Source: Galeruca laticollis (Eukaryota > Arthropoda > Insecta > Coleoptera > Chrysomelidae). Taken from it: a stretch of 64,000 bases of DNA. The stretch is from NCBI GenBank assembly GCA_963921935.1, contig OY998178.1, positions 48,538,951 to 48,602,950 of the forward strand, given 5' to 3'. Within the stretch, counting starts at the first letter, position 1, and each line of letters starts with the position of its first letter. The notes beneath the pieces were generated by a model. The model saw only the letters and a list, made by a program, of their open reading frames with translations. It did no database searches and was not told the origin of the DNA. This document shows positions 11,884 to 22,910 of this stretch, piece after piece. The position numbers and the translations under genes were made by a program.

Positions 11884-12009
11884 CAATATGGTATCCGTGA
11901 GCGTTTGACAGCATTTTTATTACGAAACAATCGAAAAAATACATATGCATTTATATACGCTATAATACGGAATAAATGTCCTATTCAGTATGATAAGAGG
12001 CAAAGCAGT

Positions 12010-13900
12010 TGATACAAAGACCCACGTCACACTTTTGGCACATTGTTCTACCAAAAGATTTACATCCTATTCCAGCACATCTACGTCTGTTACATGAGAT
12101 GACAAAATGATCCAACCGATCAAATCTTATATCTGGAAGTAAATTCCTTGTGAGACTGTTCGGCCAGGAACCTTCGCAGGCGTTTTATATTTTGTTAAAT
12201 ATACTGGAACAATTTCTCTTCTGAAATCCAATGATAACATTTTTTTGTTTTGTTGTAAGGATACCAAGCATTGTGCAATGCGACATCAATGAGCCATGAA
12301 AACATGGGCCAGTACCACTTCTTGCTGTGTATTCCAATGCGATAAGCAGCAACGCCTTGGTCCATAAGATCGGTTCCACCCATGTTATGGTTGTAAGCAG
12401 TCACACAGTGAGGGCGAGGAACCATCACATGTTTTTTCTCTTTCTGATAATATCGCTTTACCGTTCCTTCTGGCTGAACACCAGCATTTACAGAGGCTAT
12501 AGTAAGAACAGAGTTGTGCATCCACCGTACCAAGATGACACCATAGTTTCTTTCGATTACATATTCGTATTTCCCACGCTCCTTTTTTTGAAATTGTTGT
12601 TTTCTGGTAATAGGGCACGATCTAGGTATTCTATTTTCTCTAAGTATGCCAATGACCCTATATCCCAAATGTCGGAGATATGCCAATAAATTCAAACCTC
12701 TGAATAAACTATCGATGTGAATAATATGTAAATTTGGTTGTGGCAGCTCTATCAGTATGAGTACCATCGGTGCTGCGCATTTTCCAACTAATTTGCTGAT
12801 ATCTACATCTTCTCTAGGATCATTTCCCTGGTATAAATCGAAATCAATGAGATATCCATCACTGGAGTTGAGATACCACATTTTGTATCCAAAACGGATC
12901 GGCTTCCCACGGATGGATTGTTTACACCCGTGGCGTCCATGATATTTTATCAAAGTCTCATTATATTGTGAACCGGTTGAAAATTGTTCAAAAACTTTTC
13001 TTTTATTGCATTCATCAGTGGTTGCAATTTCCAAACCTTGTCAGACTGAATAACATGAGTGTTACCTGCCATATGGATGAATCTTTGAATCTGCAGAAAC
13101 CCATATCTCCGCATAGAATCTGATACCATTTTGATGTGGACATCGCTTTCATATCCCAGTATGATCGTTTTGATGGTAGATTGTTGTAACCAATGAGTAT
13201 AAGAATTCCTATTAAACAGCGAATTTCGAAAGCACTGATTTGAGAGTCCTGTAGATTTTTAAATTGAGCATATTTTTGTGTTTCTTCAACAAAGTACTGA
13301 AAAATCCTGTCGTCAAAAAAAAGTTGGAATAGCTCAACTGGCGACATGTCCTTATACATTGAAAAATCTGCCTAAGGAAATTGTCGAATCACCGGTTCTA
13401 TGTCTCCGGAAATCCACTCTGGATCGGATTTTATAGTTAGACGATCTGTAATCCACTCTCTGTTTCCAGAATGCAACAAAGCATTTTTTTCTGTTGTCGA
13501 AGTCGAAGGTACATGGACAACAGTCTCTCCAACAAATTCCTGAAAATAATAACGTGAACATTTTACGCCCTGTAAAGAACATGGTTCACTTACAGTTACG
13601 GGCTCATTATCCTGACTAGTTTCTCCATTTTTCTTATTATTGAACAATTTTATTTCTGCAGGAGCTCTCAACTGACGACCTACAATATCAAAAATCAATA
13701 AGATGTATAAATAAATATAAAGCAAAATAGGTACTAGTGAGGTTATGAATCATGCCCCCTTCGTCTTCGTCAGCAGAATCCTCATCTGTGAGGGCATTAG
13801 GATCCGGTGGTTCTACAAATATTTCATCAACTTGTTGGAGCAAGTCTTAATCGTCATTTAGCATATCTAATGCTTGCGATAGCGAAAAACCTTTTCTGGA
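12010..13900 (-). pseudogene. piggyBac transposase
   Basis: Reading down the minus strand, an acidic N-terminus (SLSQALDMLNDD, stop, DLLQQVDEIF, PPDPNALTDEDSADED) is followed by a short candidate intron (13680-13734, GT-AG), RQLRAPAEIKLF, a second candidate intron (13540-13593) and EFVGETVVHVPST. The DDE_Tnp_1_7 domain follows: MSPVELFQLFFDD, GILILIGYNNLP, then after a frameshift near 12970 YHGRHGCKQSIRGKPIRFGY, IHIDSLFRGLNLL (second Asp), YNHNMGGTDLMDQ (third Asp) and SKKWYWPMFSW. A Cys-rich tail lies near 12010-12120. A stop replaces a Lys before ADFS near 13369. The first catalytic Asp position reads NETL rather than DE, see findings. Confidence 0.88.
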
Positions 13901-14341
13901 ATGATTGAAGTATTTTTATCATCAAATAATCTTCAAGTCATTTTTATCCAAAATCGCCCACGGATATGGTATCAGTGAATTTAGGAACCTTATATAACAC
14001 CTTGTATTAGAAATATTCGCTTCAGCCATATCCAGGAATATTGTATCACTTATAAGCAATAAATAAATGTGTTACATGTTACCTGAAATAGCTAAAAAAA
14101 GGACTTACGCCCATCGAATGTCCATTATTTTGTGCACAACAAAATCACTTGATACAATTAACTGGTATACTACTGCGGAGACGTCTCCAAACACAATGGC
14201 AGTGATAGAAAATTGAAAGCAACTGCTTACAAAGCATACAAAAAAACTCGCACGATCCCACAACTTCAAAAACTATTACGGTGCCTCGTAGAAAGGGAAG
14301 ATGATTTGCGATACCATATGGTATCCGTGGGCGTTAATGGG

Positions 14342-17300
14342 TTAGTTAGTCTTTTGCCTTTCTTATACATAACGAAACGTTAGAGAAGAATAAATGAATA
14401 GTGGAATAAATAAACTTCTTTTTATTTCATCCCATCGTGCTAGAACCTTACGATCCTAACATTACACTACTTTGAATTAAATTTTGAGAATTTCCAAGCG
14501 ATGTAAAATTACATAAAGAATATTGGCGTTTACCTTATAGGCCACATCAAATACGGATATCTTTGCACCTTAACACCCACCAATCTAATTCCTCCATGGG
14601 TATTTACGTATACTGTATATTATTAATATAAATATAGAAAGCTGTCATTTGAACACACACTAATTCAACCAACCATTGTATTGAACAGTAGCTCATAGCT
14701 ACACGCCAGTAACTATAGATGTTATCAACTCATTACTGACTGATTGTTAGTATAAACGGTCGTCAAACTTATTTTATGCCGAGAAAAATACAGTATCTCT
14801 TCATTATTTAAACGCTGGAAGCGAAAACGGCAGCTAAGCAGCGATTTATTAAAAATGAAACCATCAAATTATATGGTTGGTGTTACGCTACGTCAAGATC
14901 TAGAAGAAATCAAGATAATTCTTCGTTTAAACGGTATTAATCGATTTACATTTGTAACATCATTAATAATGTGATTGTTAGTTACTGACAGGCTACGTTT
15001 CGACCAGTCACTTTACGTTGGGAAATGTTTTTAGAAAAAAATTGAGCTAGTTAATCTATATTTAATTTCAATTTGGATGTTTGTATGGAGGCAAACCCAA
15101 CTGAATCGCTAATTAAAATATTTTATATCACAGATTTATTATTGTGTACTTCTATTGATAAAATGATGCAATGTGAAAGGTAAACATATTTTAATGCTTC
15201 TGAAAAGAATTATGGGAAATAATGGGTACCGTTTGTATTTCACATTGATAGATTAAACAAGTGATTACGGAACCTCATCCATATTTGATACTGCACATGT
15301 CTCGCTGGACGTATTTTATTTTATATGGAATTAATAAAATTCTTTCATATTCGGTGTTATTAACTAACGTTTTATTATATTTGGTAATCTGTTACTTAAA
15401 TATAATGAGTAATAATCTCTTTTATTTATATTAGTTTACTATTCGTGGGTAAATAGTTCTTATCTTGGGAGCAGGGTTGAGTCGTCTTCTTAATTCCGGT
15501 TGCGAAAAGGGCCACAATCGAATTATCTCCATGCTAGAGGTAAATAACTCAATTCACAAAGTTTAATTTTCAAAATCAATTTATTCCATAAACCGAGTTT
15601 TTAACTAGGTACATGCTTTTTCTAATGTCCCTGTCCCACTATAAAAACTTTTATAAAAATTTTTATGAAAACATTTTATAGAAATTACGTTACAAAAACT
15701 TTTTATAAAAAAGGATGCCTGTGTCCGACTGTAAAGATTTACATAATTATTTTTATAAAATTGGTCAGCTGACGCAACTATAATATTGCCTTTAATGTCG
15801 ATACAGATTATGAAAGATCCCATTATATTAACTTTAAAGTCACTAAAGAATCAATCATACATTAGAGAGTTACTGAAACGTATTTACAGAAATCCTATAT
15901 TGAAAGATTCCTTTATTTTGACATATACGCATGCGCATTTCTTAAGTACTAATACTTTCATGTAAATAAAGAATAACCTATATTTGGATAAAATACAGTA
16001 AAGGAAACTTTTAGTTGAAGATCTTTAATTTTGACATGTTTGACACACTTTTCACAGAAGTAGAATAGCTATTTCAGTTCTGTGATCGTATTGAAACTAA
16101 CAACTAAAGACAATACAAATATTAATATATTTTAGTTTGTCTATGTTAACAACTATATTAATTTGCATTTCGTTATTCTGTATATCATAACATTTGCCAA
16201 GAGGGCATACAGAATAAGGAAAAAATAATAATAGAATATTTGATTGGCCCATAAAATAAAAATCAGTATCTCATAATTTAAAGAATACCTATGTCCAATG
16301 TAGTAAAAACTTGTAAAATTAATCTTCAGTTTGTTCATAGGTATTAAGGAGCAGTTGCCTAATTAAAAGTTTGCAAAAATAAAGTACAAGTTCATATTCA
16401 CACATTAGTTTATTATACATATCAAAACTTACACATAAAAGATTCCAGGTACTGGTTGTAAAAGAATAAATTCCCTGCAGTATGCAAACCATTTTTTGCA
16501 GTTTTAGGCACACAACATGATGTTATGGTGTAAAATGATTTTTTTATCAAAAAAGAATAACATCATTAATGTTCGATAACACTTAGTACTTTAGAGAATA
16601 ACAACAAAACCATTCGTCTTATGACAAAACTGCTTTAAGAGCTTGCAGATGTACTTGCACTTCTCTTTTTTAATTTTTAGCATTTCCTCATACAGGGGAA
16701 CCACTCCTTTGTATTGATGATGAATATCCGATACCCAAAATTAGATAATCTAGGAAAAGCTACTTATTTTACTACACAACTTGTAATAGTATGGCGAAGT
16801 TTAAAATTTACCTCAGTATTTCCATATTTGAGGCAACTTATATCGGCTACCACCTAAAATCATGAAATTTATGTTATTTAGAGATTTTCTTCAAGACACA
16901 GAAATAAGAATGTGCTTTTGTTTATCTACCATCCACACTATTTCCACTTCCGGTGATGAAATGTTCTGGTAATTGCAGCAGATTCTTCAATTATCAATTA
17001 TTTGCATTTGTTCATTATTTTCAATAACAATAAAATAGTGCCAAATCAGCATCTCTGTCTCTTCTGCATTCACTCCAGCTAAAATTGCTATTTCTAATTG
17101 TTCCTCCTTAATTATATAAATTAATATTACAATGGATGCACACAAATAAGCATGATGTTTATATATCAAATCAAACAGATAGATAGGTTATGTTCTTTTA
17201 TAATCTGCTAAATGTCATTATAAAATAAAATTCTTTTTCCTGTATTGCTGCTTTCAATAACTCTAAAAAGCCTTACTAAAAGATACTTTGATAAAGGAAC

Positions 17301-19240
17301 TTTCAATAAAAGCAGCCTTTATTACAGATCTTCGATAACTCTATAGTAGCTGAAGCGTATCTGGCTTGTGTTCATAGATAAAGATAAGCTGGTTGTGTTT
17401 CTCAAAGTGAGTCATAGAGAAAAGTATAATGGGAGTTTCTGTATCATCAGTTGGTATCACGTGGATCGGAGTGCCACTAGTTATAGGTACAGGAACTAAT
17501 TTTTACAGGCAGAACATTCAAATTTGTTAGTTCCGATTATGTTTAGGTAAATTTTAAAATTTGTCTTAAAATTGTTAATTAGGTATAATTATTTCATTAC
17601 ATAAAATAAAATTATATCTCATTTTTGTGATGAAATGATTACAATAAACAATTTTAAGACAAATAATTTAGTAATTTAGATAAATAAGAGAAGAGTACAC
17701 ATTTAAATTTTATATTAACACAATAACATAAGAAAAATTTAATAAAATATTTGCCTTAAAAACTGTTACATATTGTTCTATATATATTATCAACTTTAAA
17801 ATTCTTATTTTATCTTTGGATTTTTAGTATAGTTAACGTTGATTTCACAAAATAAAAAGATATCTGATTAAATTATAATAGTTAAATTATTATTAAATAA
17901 ATTTGAATCTTTACCAATATTACACATTATTGAAAAAAAAGACGTGTGGCACTCGGAGACTGCCGCTGTAAAGCTATTGCATAGAGTTTTACACTTCTAC
18001 GTTCACAATTTCTTTTTCTTTTTAGCTCTTTATGCTCTTCTTCTCTATAAAAAGAAAATATCTAGGTATTAATAATAGGTATAAATAATTAGGTAATAAT
18101 AGTGTAATTACACACCAAAACAATTATTCATTCAAAAAATTTGAACAAAAATAACGATATCAAGAGTTTGATCATCGAATTTCGCGCGATGTACATTTAT
18201 GTAGATATAATATCATATATACTTTCTCTGCGCGGTAATAATGTGTATTACCTATACATAAAAATATAAATTAACAAAACAAAAAATAATACTGCATTTG
18301 TGATAATAATAATAAAATGTATGTATATAGAGTACTCACTCATTTTCTTTCACTATTTTTTCGTGACTTCCTTCATTAATAAATGCACTTTGTTTATTCA
18401 TATTTAAAACACTTTGTGCACAAATTATACGAGTACAGATATTCACTGTTGTACATAGATGATAAATACTTATACACCTATGGCAAAACTAAAAAGTATC
18501 ACCACTGTGCCGGTCGGAGTGGGGGGTGTTAGATTATCTTTGTTACGGAATTTCAGGATTCGGTCTCCACGCTCAAGGCCCGCGATAGAAGCTATGCAAT
18601 AACTTAAACATATTTCAATAGCACTTAAAATCCTTGTTCTATAATACATCTGTTGGAACAAACCTAAGAAAATAATTTTTCTTCTTCTGTATAATAATAA
18701 GTACACCTATTAAAAGAATTTAATGTGTATATTAATGAAATTCATTATGATACAGATTTTCATTACGATATAGAATTTTAAGCCAAAGGAATCAAGTTGC
18801 TTTTTAATAAAGTGACACCCAATTTTACAACTGTCAAATAATTTTGATTTTGAGAAGCACCTATATCAAAGATTAATTAAATTTTATTATGATAGTGAGT
18901 GATCATGAAGAATAAAATAAAATTCCCAATTGAAAACAGAAATGACACACAATTAACGTGTCCTGCAGTTCAACAACCATCCGAACAGGATCAGCCCCCC
19001 TAACAAATAAATAATGTATACATAAACAAAGAAGATTTGAGAATTAATATGTTCAAAAGTTTAAAATTTATTTGTTGAAGTTCCCTTCATTGCTCTTACT
19101 TTTTTATGATTAATGATAATTATTAAATGAGTGGAAAAAATTATATATGCAACTTTCATGTATAATGGCCATTAATACACTTGCATATGCTCGTGTAATA
19201 ATGAATATCGTATTATATGATCGTCACATAATAGTTATTT
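14342..19240. other. Long AT-rich region without a recognised gene
   Basis: I found no domain on either strand over nearly 5 kb. Notable low-level structure: a cluster of TTTTATAAAAA-type self-complementary tracts at about 15640-15760, beginning after GTCCCTGTCCCACTAT and possibly the end of an AT-rich MITE whose partner end I did not find. GGAGTGCCACTAG (17470) and GTGGCACTCGGAG (17946) share a GC-rich motif that recurs at 44218. Short open frames such as 15605-15823 (minus) and 18470-18706 (minus) look like chance. Confidence 0.4.
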
Positions 19241-19361
19241 ATGTAATACGGATCCTAAAGACGATCATTATGGTACAAGTCGTGAATGTTATCGGGCGAG
19301 GCGTAGCCGAGTCCGATAACACGGCGTGTGCCATAATGATTGTTTATGATTCGTATTACAT
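19241..19361. repeat. Large imperfect hairpin with nested GC-rich core
   Basis: The arms 19241-19295 and 19313-19361 are inverted copies: ATGTAATACG...CATTATGG...TTATCGG on the left pairs with CCGATAAC...CCATAATG...CGTATTACAT on the right. The loop contains GGCGTAGCC, itself a small stem. The motif CATTATGG is shared with the palindrome cluster at 19821-19907, which suggests that both belong to one element family. Confidence 0.7.
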
Positions 19362-19606
19362 ACAAAATTTTATCTGATGGCATTTATATCAATACATTTT
19401 CGAAAAATTCAAAACTGCATTTTCGACATGTCACAATGACAACTATTTTTAAAGGAGTAAGTATTGTGTAGTTTCAAATATTAGTAGGTGAGTGATCTGT
19501 GCTTTGCCATTTCCTTGACAACGTCATCAGGTTGTAACGGCAATATTTATTTATCGCTGTCAAACTCAATAATTATTGTCAGGTAGAATTTAATATAATT
19601 TAAAAA

Positions 19607-19837
19607 ATGAGTGATTCTGAAGCTGATAGTTTACCTTCTGATTTGGAAGAAATGTCGAGAAATATCGTGGACTCCCTTTTGCCGGAAAAATCACGGAGTG
19701 TATATGAAATGGTGTTTAATCGGTACGAAGAATGGTGTTCTGCTAAAAAAATCAAGAATATCACTCATGAAAAAGTATTGTTGGCTTACTTTGAATGCTT
19801 ATCTAAGGAAAGAAAACCATTTCATTATGGTACTTAG
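19607..19837 (+). pseudogene. Crypton-like tyrosine recombinase, N-terminal fragment
   Basis: From the ATG at 19607 a 76-codon frame reads MSDSEADSLPSDLEEM, then LLPEKSRSVYEMVFNRYEEW, then EKVLLAYFECLSKERKP. The acidic start followed by the four-helix core-binding pattern (LPEKSRxxYxxxxxxFxxWC, then VLLAYFxxLS) is what I associate with the N-terminal domain of Crypton-like recombinases in insects. The frame ends at a TAG (19835-19837) exactly where the palindromic CATTATGGTAC repeats begin, so the catalytic domain has been cut away. A catalytic end of the same general family lies at 6905-7140 but is a separate copy. Confidence 0.55.
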
Positions 19838-19907
19838 TACCATAATGAATTCATTATGGTACATAGTCCCATAATGAATTCATTATGGTACTTAGTCCCA
19901 TAATGAG
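19821..19907. repeat. Tandem palindromes based on CATTATGGTAC
   Basis: Three successive units pair TTCATTATGG with CCATAATGAA around a TAC-TTAGT or TAC-ATAGT spacer. The stretch 19837-19862 is a perfect 26-bp palindrome centred on GAATTC. The same CATTATGG core appears in the hairpin at 19241-19361. Confidence 0.8.
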
Positions 19908-19970
19908 CTTCCTTATGTCATCAAAATTGAGTGACGTAACGTTGTCATTATGACATGCCATCAGATAAAA

Positions 19971-21060
19971 TACTATTATATCTGTATCATTATTGATTAC
20001 ATAGTTCACATATTATTAATCACAAAATTAAATCTTTTTACAAAAATTACATTATATTTCAGAGGGTTATTCTAATATAACATCAAATTGAACATTAAGT
20101 TTGGTATTTCAAAATTATTAACAACAAAAAATACTTTAAGAAAATGGAGTTAAAAACATACAATTTATTCTCCCTTGCCTCGATTTTTCTGTCATCTGTT
20201 TTATAGTAAATACGGGAATATGGGTGCTTCTTCCCTCAGATTAACAAATAAAATAGATATATTTGTTTTGATTTTTTCTTGCCCCAAACATCGAGTCACA
20301 TTCTAAGCTCACTTGCGGACACTTCCACTGCTTTGTCATATTTACAAATTCTCTTCAGTTGCAGGAAAAATTAACTTAGAGGTTTAATTGAAAATGTGAT
20401 AAAAAATTATGCAACTAAAAAAATTACACTAATTTATGCATTTGAGTGGCTACTTTTACAATTAATTAATAATACTTGAATTTCATTTAATGAAGGGGTA
20501 TTCTTATATAAATTTTAAACAAGTGTTTGTTGTATCCTTAGATACCTTTATGGCTATAACTAAAAGTGGCAACATAGCTCAAAATTTCAGTACCTGTTTA
20601 ATGTGTCAATAGTAATCTATTTAGTAGTTTCGTCCTTGTTCAATCACCATACAAATAGGGATGCAAATATCGTCTGAGTGTGATCAACGATTATTCCGAA
20701 TACGACGTAGTATTATAGTAAATAATGTCAAACGTAGTTTGCTTATACGAGCGCCATTACAACTAGAGAGTAAATATTTAGTTCTTTCGTTTTGATGTGT
20801 TTTTCAAGACTTCTAGTAACAAAATAAACTTTTAATTCAATTAATTTAATATTTTTGTATTATATGGTTCGTCGGTGCCAAGTTTGTCAGAAAAGCAGCC
20901 AAAATTACCAAGGCTATGTACCTACAATACCATCCCCACTTTTTGTAATCCATTTATTATTTCACTACTGGCGTCTACTATTGTTGTCCGCAAAGATAAA
21001 CATGTTTATGAATGAATAGCCTTCTCTATGTTCATTATTACTCTAAGGTTCTTCCCATTC
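19971..21060. other. No supported gene
   Basis: AT-rich sequence with no reading frame or repeat that I can assign. Confidence 0.4.
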
Positions 21061-21720
21061 GAAATTCACTTGGGATTCTTCGAATGTGTCTTCTACTGTC
21101 AATCTGCTTATTTTCTCCATCATTTTCATCACTGTGCTAATTAATGTTATTTCCCGGTGGTTATTACAGTCATTTTCATTACCTTTCTCGAACAAATTTC
21201 ATTGCTTTATTGAAAATATGAACCAGCACATCTTCTCGGTTGTGTTCCATATTTTTTATGTTACTTGGTTATATCAGGGAGCTTTTCCATTCTTAGCTCC
21301 TTTATTGTATGTTCTATATTTTCTTTGCTAATTTTTATTTCTGTATCTACCGCTATGCTCTTCTGTACTTTTTATTCTGTATGTTCTGAATCATTATTGA
21401 GTAGTTCCTGGTCATATTCTTCCCATATTTGTATGATTTCCTATTCTTTTTTAATATCTCTCCATTCTTATTTTTAAAATATATATCTTGTTGTTTGTCT
21501 GTTCTCTTATTTTAATGTTTTTGATTTGCTTCAGAGTCTTCTATTTTTTTCCGTATTTTTGCAATTCTCGTTCTAGAATACTTTAAGTAGTTCTTTGGTT
21601 ATATTTCTTTCTTCCTTGTATATATTACATTGTTTACTGTGTTATTTGATAGGTAATTTTACCACGCCACTTTTTTTGGTTAACTTTGTTCTCTATTTCT
21701 CTCGACCAAGGAAATATTTT
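21060..21720 (-). pseudogene. RTE-type LINE fragment (start of reverse transcriptase)
   Basis: Minus-strand text in three frames gives WRDIKKE...IWEEYDQELLNND, then EIKISKENIEHTIKELRMEK (the segment before the usual GKAPG motif), then NREDVLVHIFNKAMKF, then CNNHREITLISTVMKMMEKI and a piece ending EESQVNFEW. This is the palm-proximal start of an RTE-clade reverse transcriptase, equivalent to NYRGI...LLS...K followed by the QFGF region. No catalytic aspartates are preserved, and stops and frameshifts are frequent. Both ends are truncated. Confidence 0.6.
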
Positions 21721-22905
21721 CCAAGAAACTAGATCACAAAAACCGAGTAAATTTAGTAATATACAGCAAACTTAATAAAAAAATTATTCCACGCTATTTT
21801 CCTCTATTTTCAATCAATATACCTAAATATTTATCCAAAAAACCTCCACTGTTGTGATTATTACTCTTTCAATATTACTGATAGATGTGAAGATAAAGTT
21901 ATTTACAACAGGGTTGAATATGTCCTGTCAATGAAATCTTTATATAAGGTAAAATATAATAGACACCACCATCCTATACACAGTTCATATTTCGCAAAAA
22001 GGATTCCATTACACTTAACAAACTTAAAGGTGGTGCAATATATTAGTGTCATCACAATGTAAATAAATGACCAACCTCTTTGAGAAACTTACCTGATGTC
22101 CCTTTAGCAAAAAACAAACAAAATGCAAATATCTGGTCTAAGTTAAACTGACTGCTGCGTGGATGCAGTGGCGTAACGATGAGATGTTTTCATTTTTCAC
22201 ACATATCTTTTAATTGTTAGGGAAAAGGAAGATACTTTCGCAAATAAATTCGGAAAATTATATTGGTATCACTGGTAAATAAGCGGTTCAGGCTGCGAAA
22301 TTTACAAAATAATTCCATAGCTGGTGATGAAATATCATTGAAAGTTAGCTTTTCAATTACTGGGATATTCTGAAGAAATGTTTTAACGGCAAACTTTTAC
22401 TGCAAATAAATGCAGAATAATATGAATAGCAATACTGAATATTTTTTTCTCCCGCAATATAGCAGTATATTCAATCATTTGTTTTCCATACTCATTAATT
22501 TCTTCCTGATCTCATGCATATATCTCTTATTTCCTGAGATACACATTCCCATATTTTCATTCTATATTTCTGGTCAGTGTTGTATCCAATTTCCTGTTAG
22601 TTTCATGTTAAATATTCTATCACTAGTTTTTTGTCTCTGGGTAAAAACTGACTAACTCTGTGTAAAAAATTGTAAAATATAATAAATTAATTTGAAGTTT
22701 ATTCATGGAGACTTTATTCCCTGGAAACATACAGAAAACGTAGTTTTTCCATTGAAGATGTTTTTTTCTCAATTTATGAAAGAGACTTTGGTTCATTCAA
22801 ATAATTACTTTTATAGAATCTTGTTGTAAAACTGACTCAAAATTAAATACGATTTCCATCATGTGTGTGTTTTTTAAGAACAGATAAAAATTAAAGTCTA
22901 TCCCA
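21721..22905. other. No supported gene
   Basis: AT-rich sequence. The open frame at 22410-22655 is hydrophobic but has no recognisable motif and no supporting context. Confidence 0.4.
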
Positions 22906-22910
22906 ATGGA

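Larger units (their letters stand above)
9249..14341. mobile_element. piggyBac element with nested hAT
   Basis: The left end is TTAA followed by CCCATCAGCACCC at 9249. The right end is GGGCGTTAATGGG at 14329-14341 followed by TTAG, a one-base-decayed TTAA. The ends are inverted repeats with the CCC start typical of piggyBac. A sub-terminal palindrome ATACCATATGGTAT occurs near both ends (split by the hAT on the left; intact at 14311-14324), with a partial copy near 13970. Without the 2.5-kb hAT insertion the element is about 2.6 kb, the normal size for piggyBac. The transposase is on the minus strand. Confidence 0.8.
19368..19970 (+). mobile_element. Inverted-repeat element carrying a recombinase fragment
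   Basis: The outer inverted repeats are perfect over 16 bp: TTTTATCTGATGGCAT at 19368-19383 and its complement at 19955-19970. The right repeat continues inward as ATGACATAATG-type sequence ending GTTGTCATTATGACAT. The matching left segment (ATGTCACAATGACAAC, 19428-19443) is displaced by about 45 bp, so the left end carries an insertion or the right a deletion. The 603-bp unit contains the N-terminal part of a tyrosine recombinase-like protein and a run of palindromes. No clear target duplication was found. Confidence 0.6.

Noticed and set aside
15640..15760. TTTTATAAAAA tracts as a MITE terminus
   Set aside because: Self-complementarity is expected in such AT-rich sequence, and no partner terminus was found.
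14342..19140. Possible small genes in the long AT-rich interval
   Set aside because: Short frames show no domain, no splice-supported extension and no codon-level signal that I can see.
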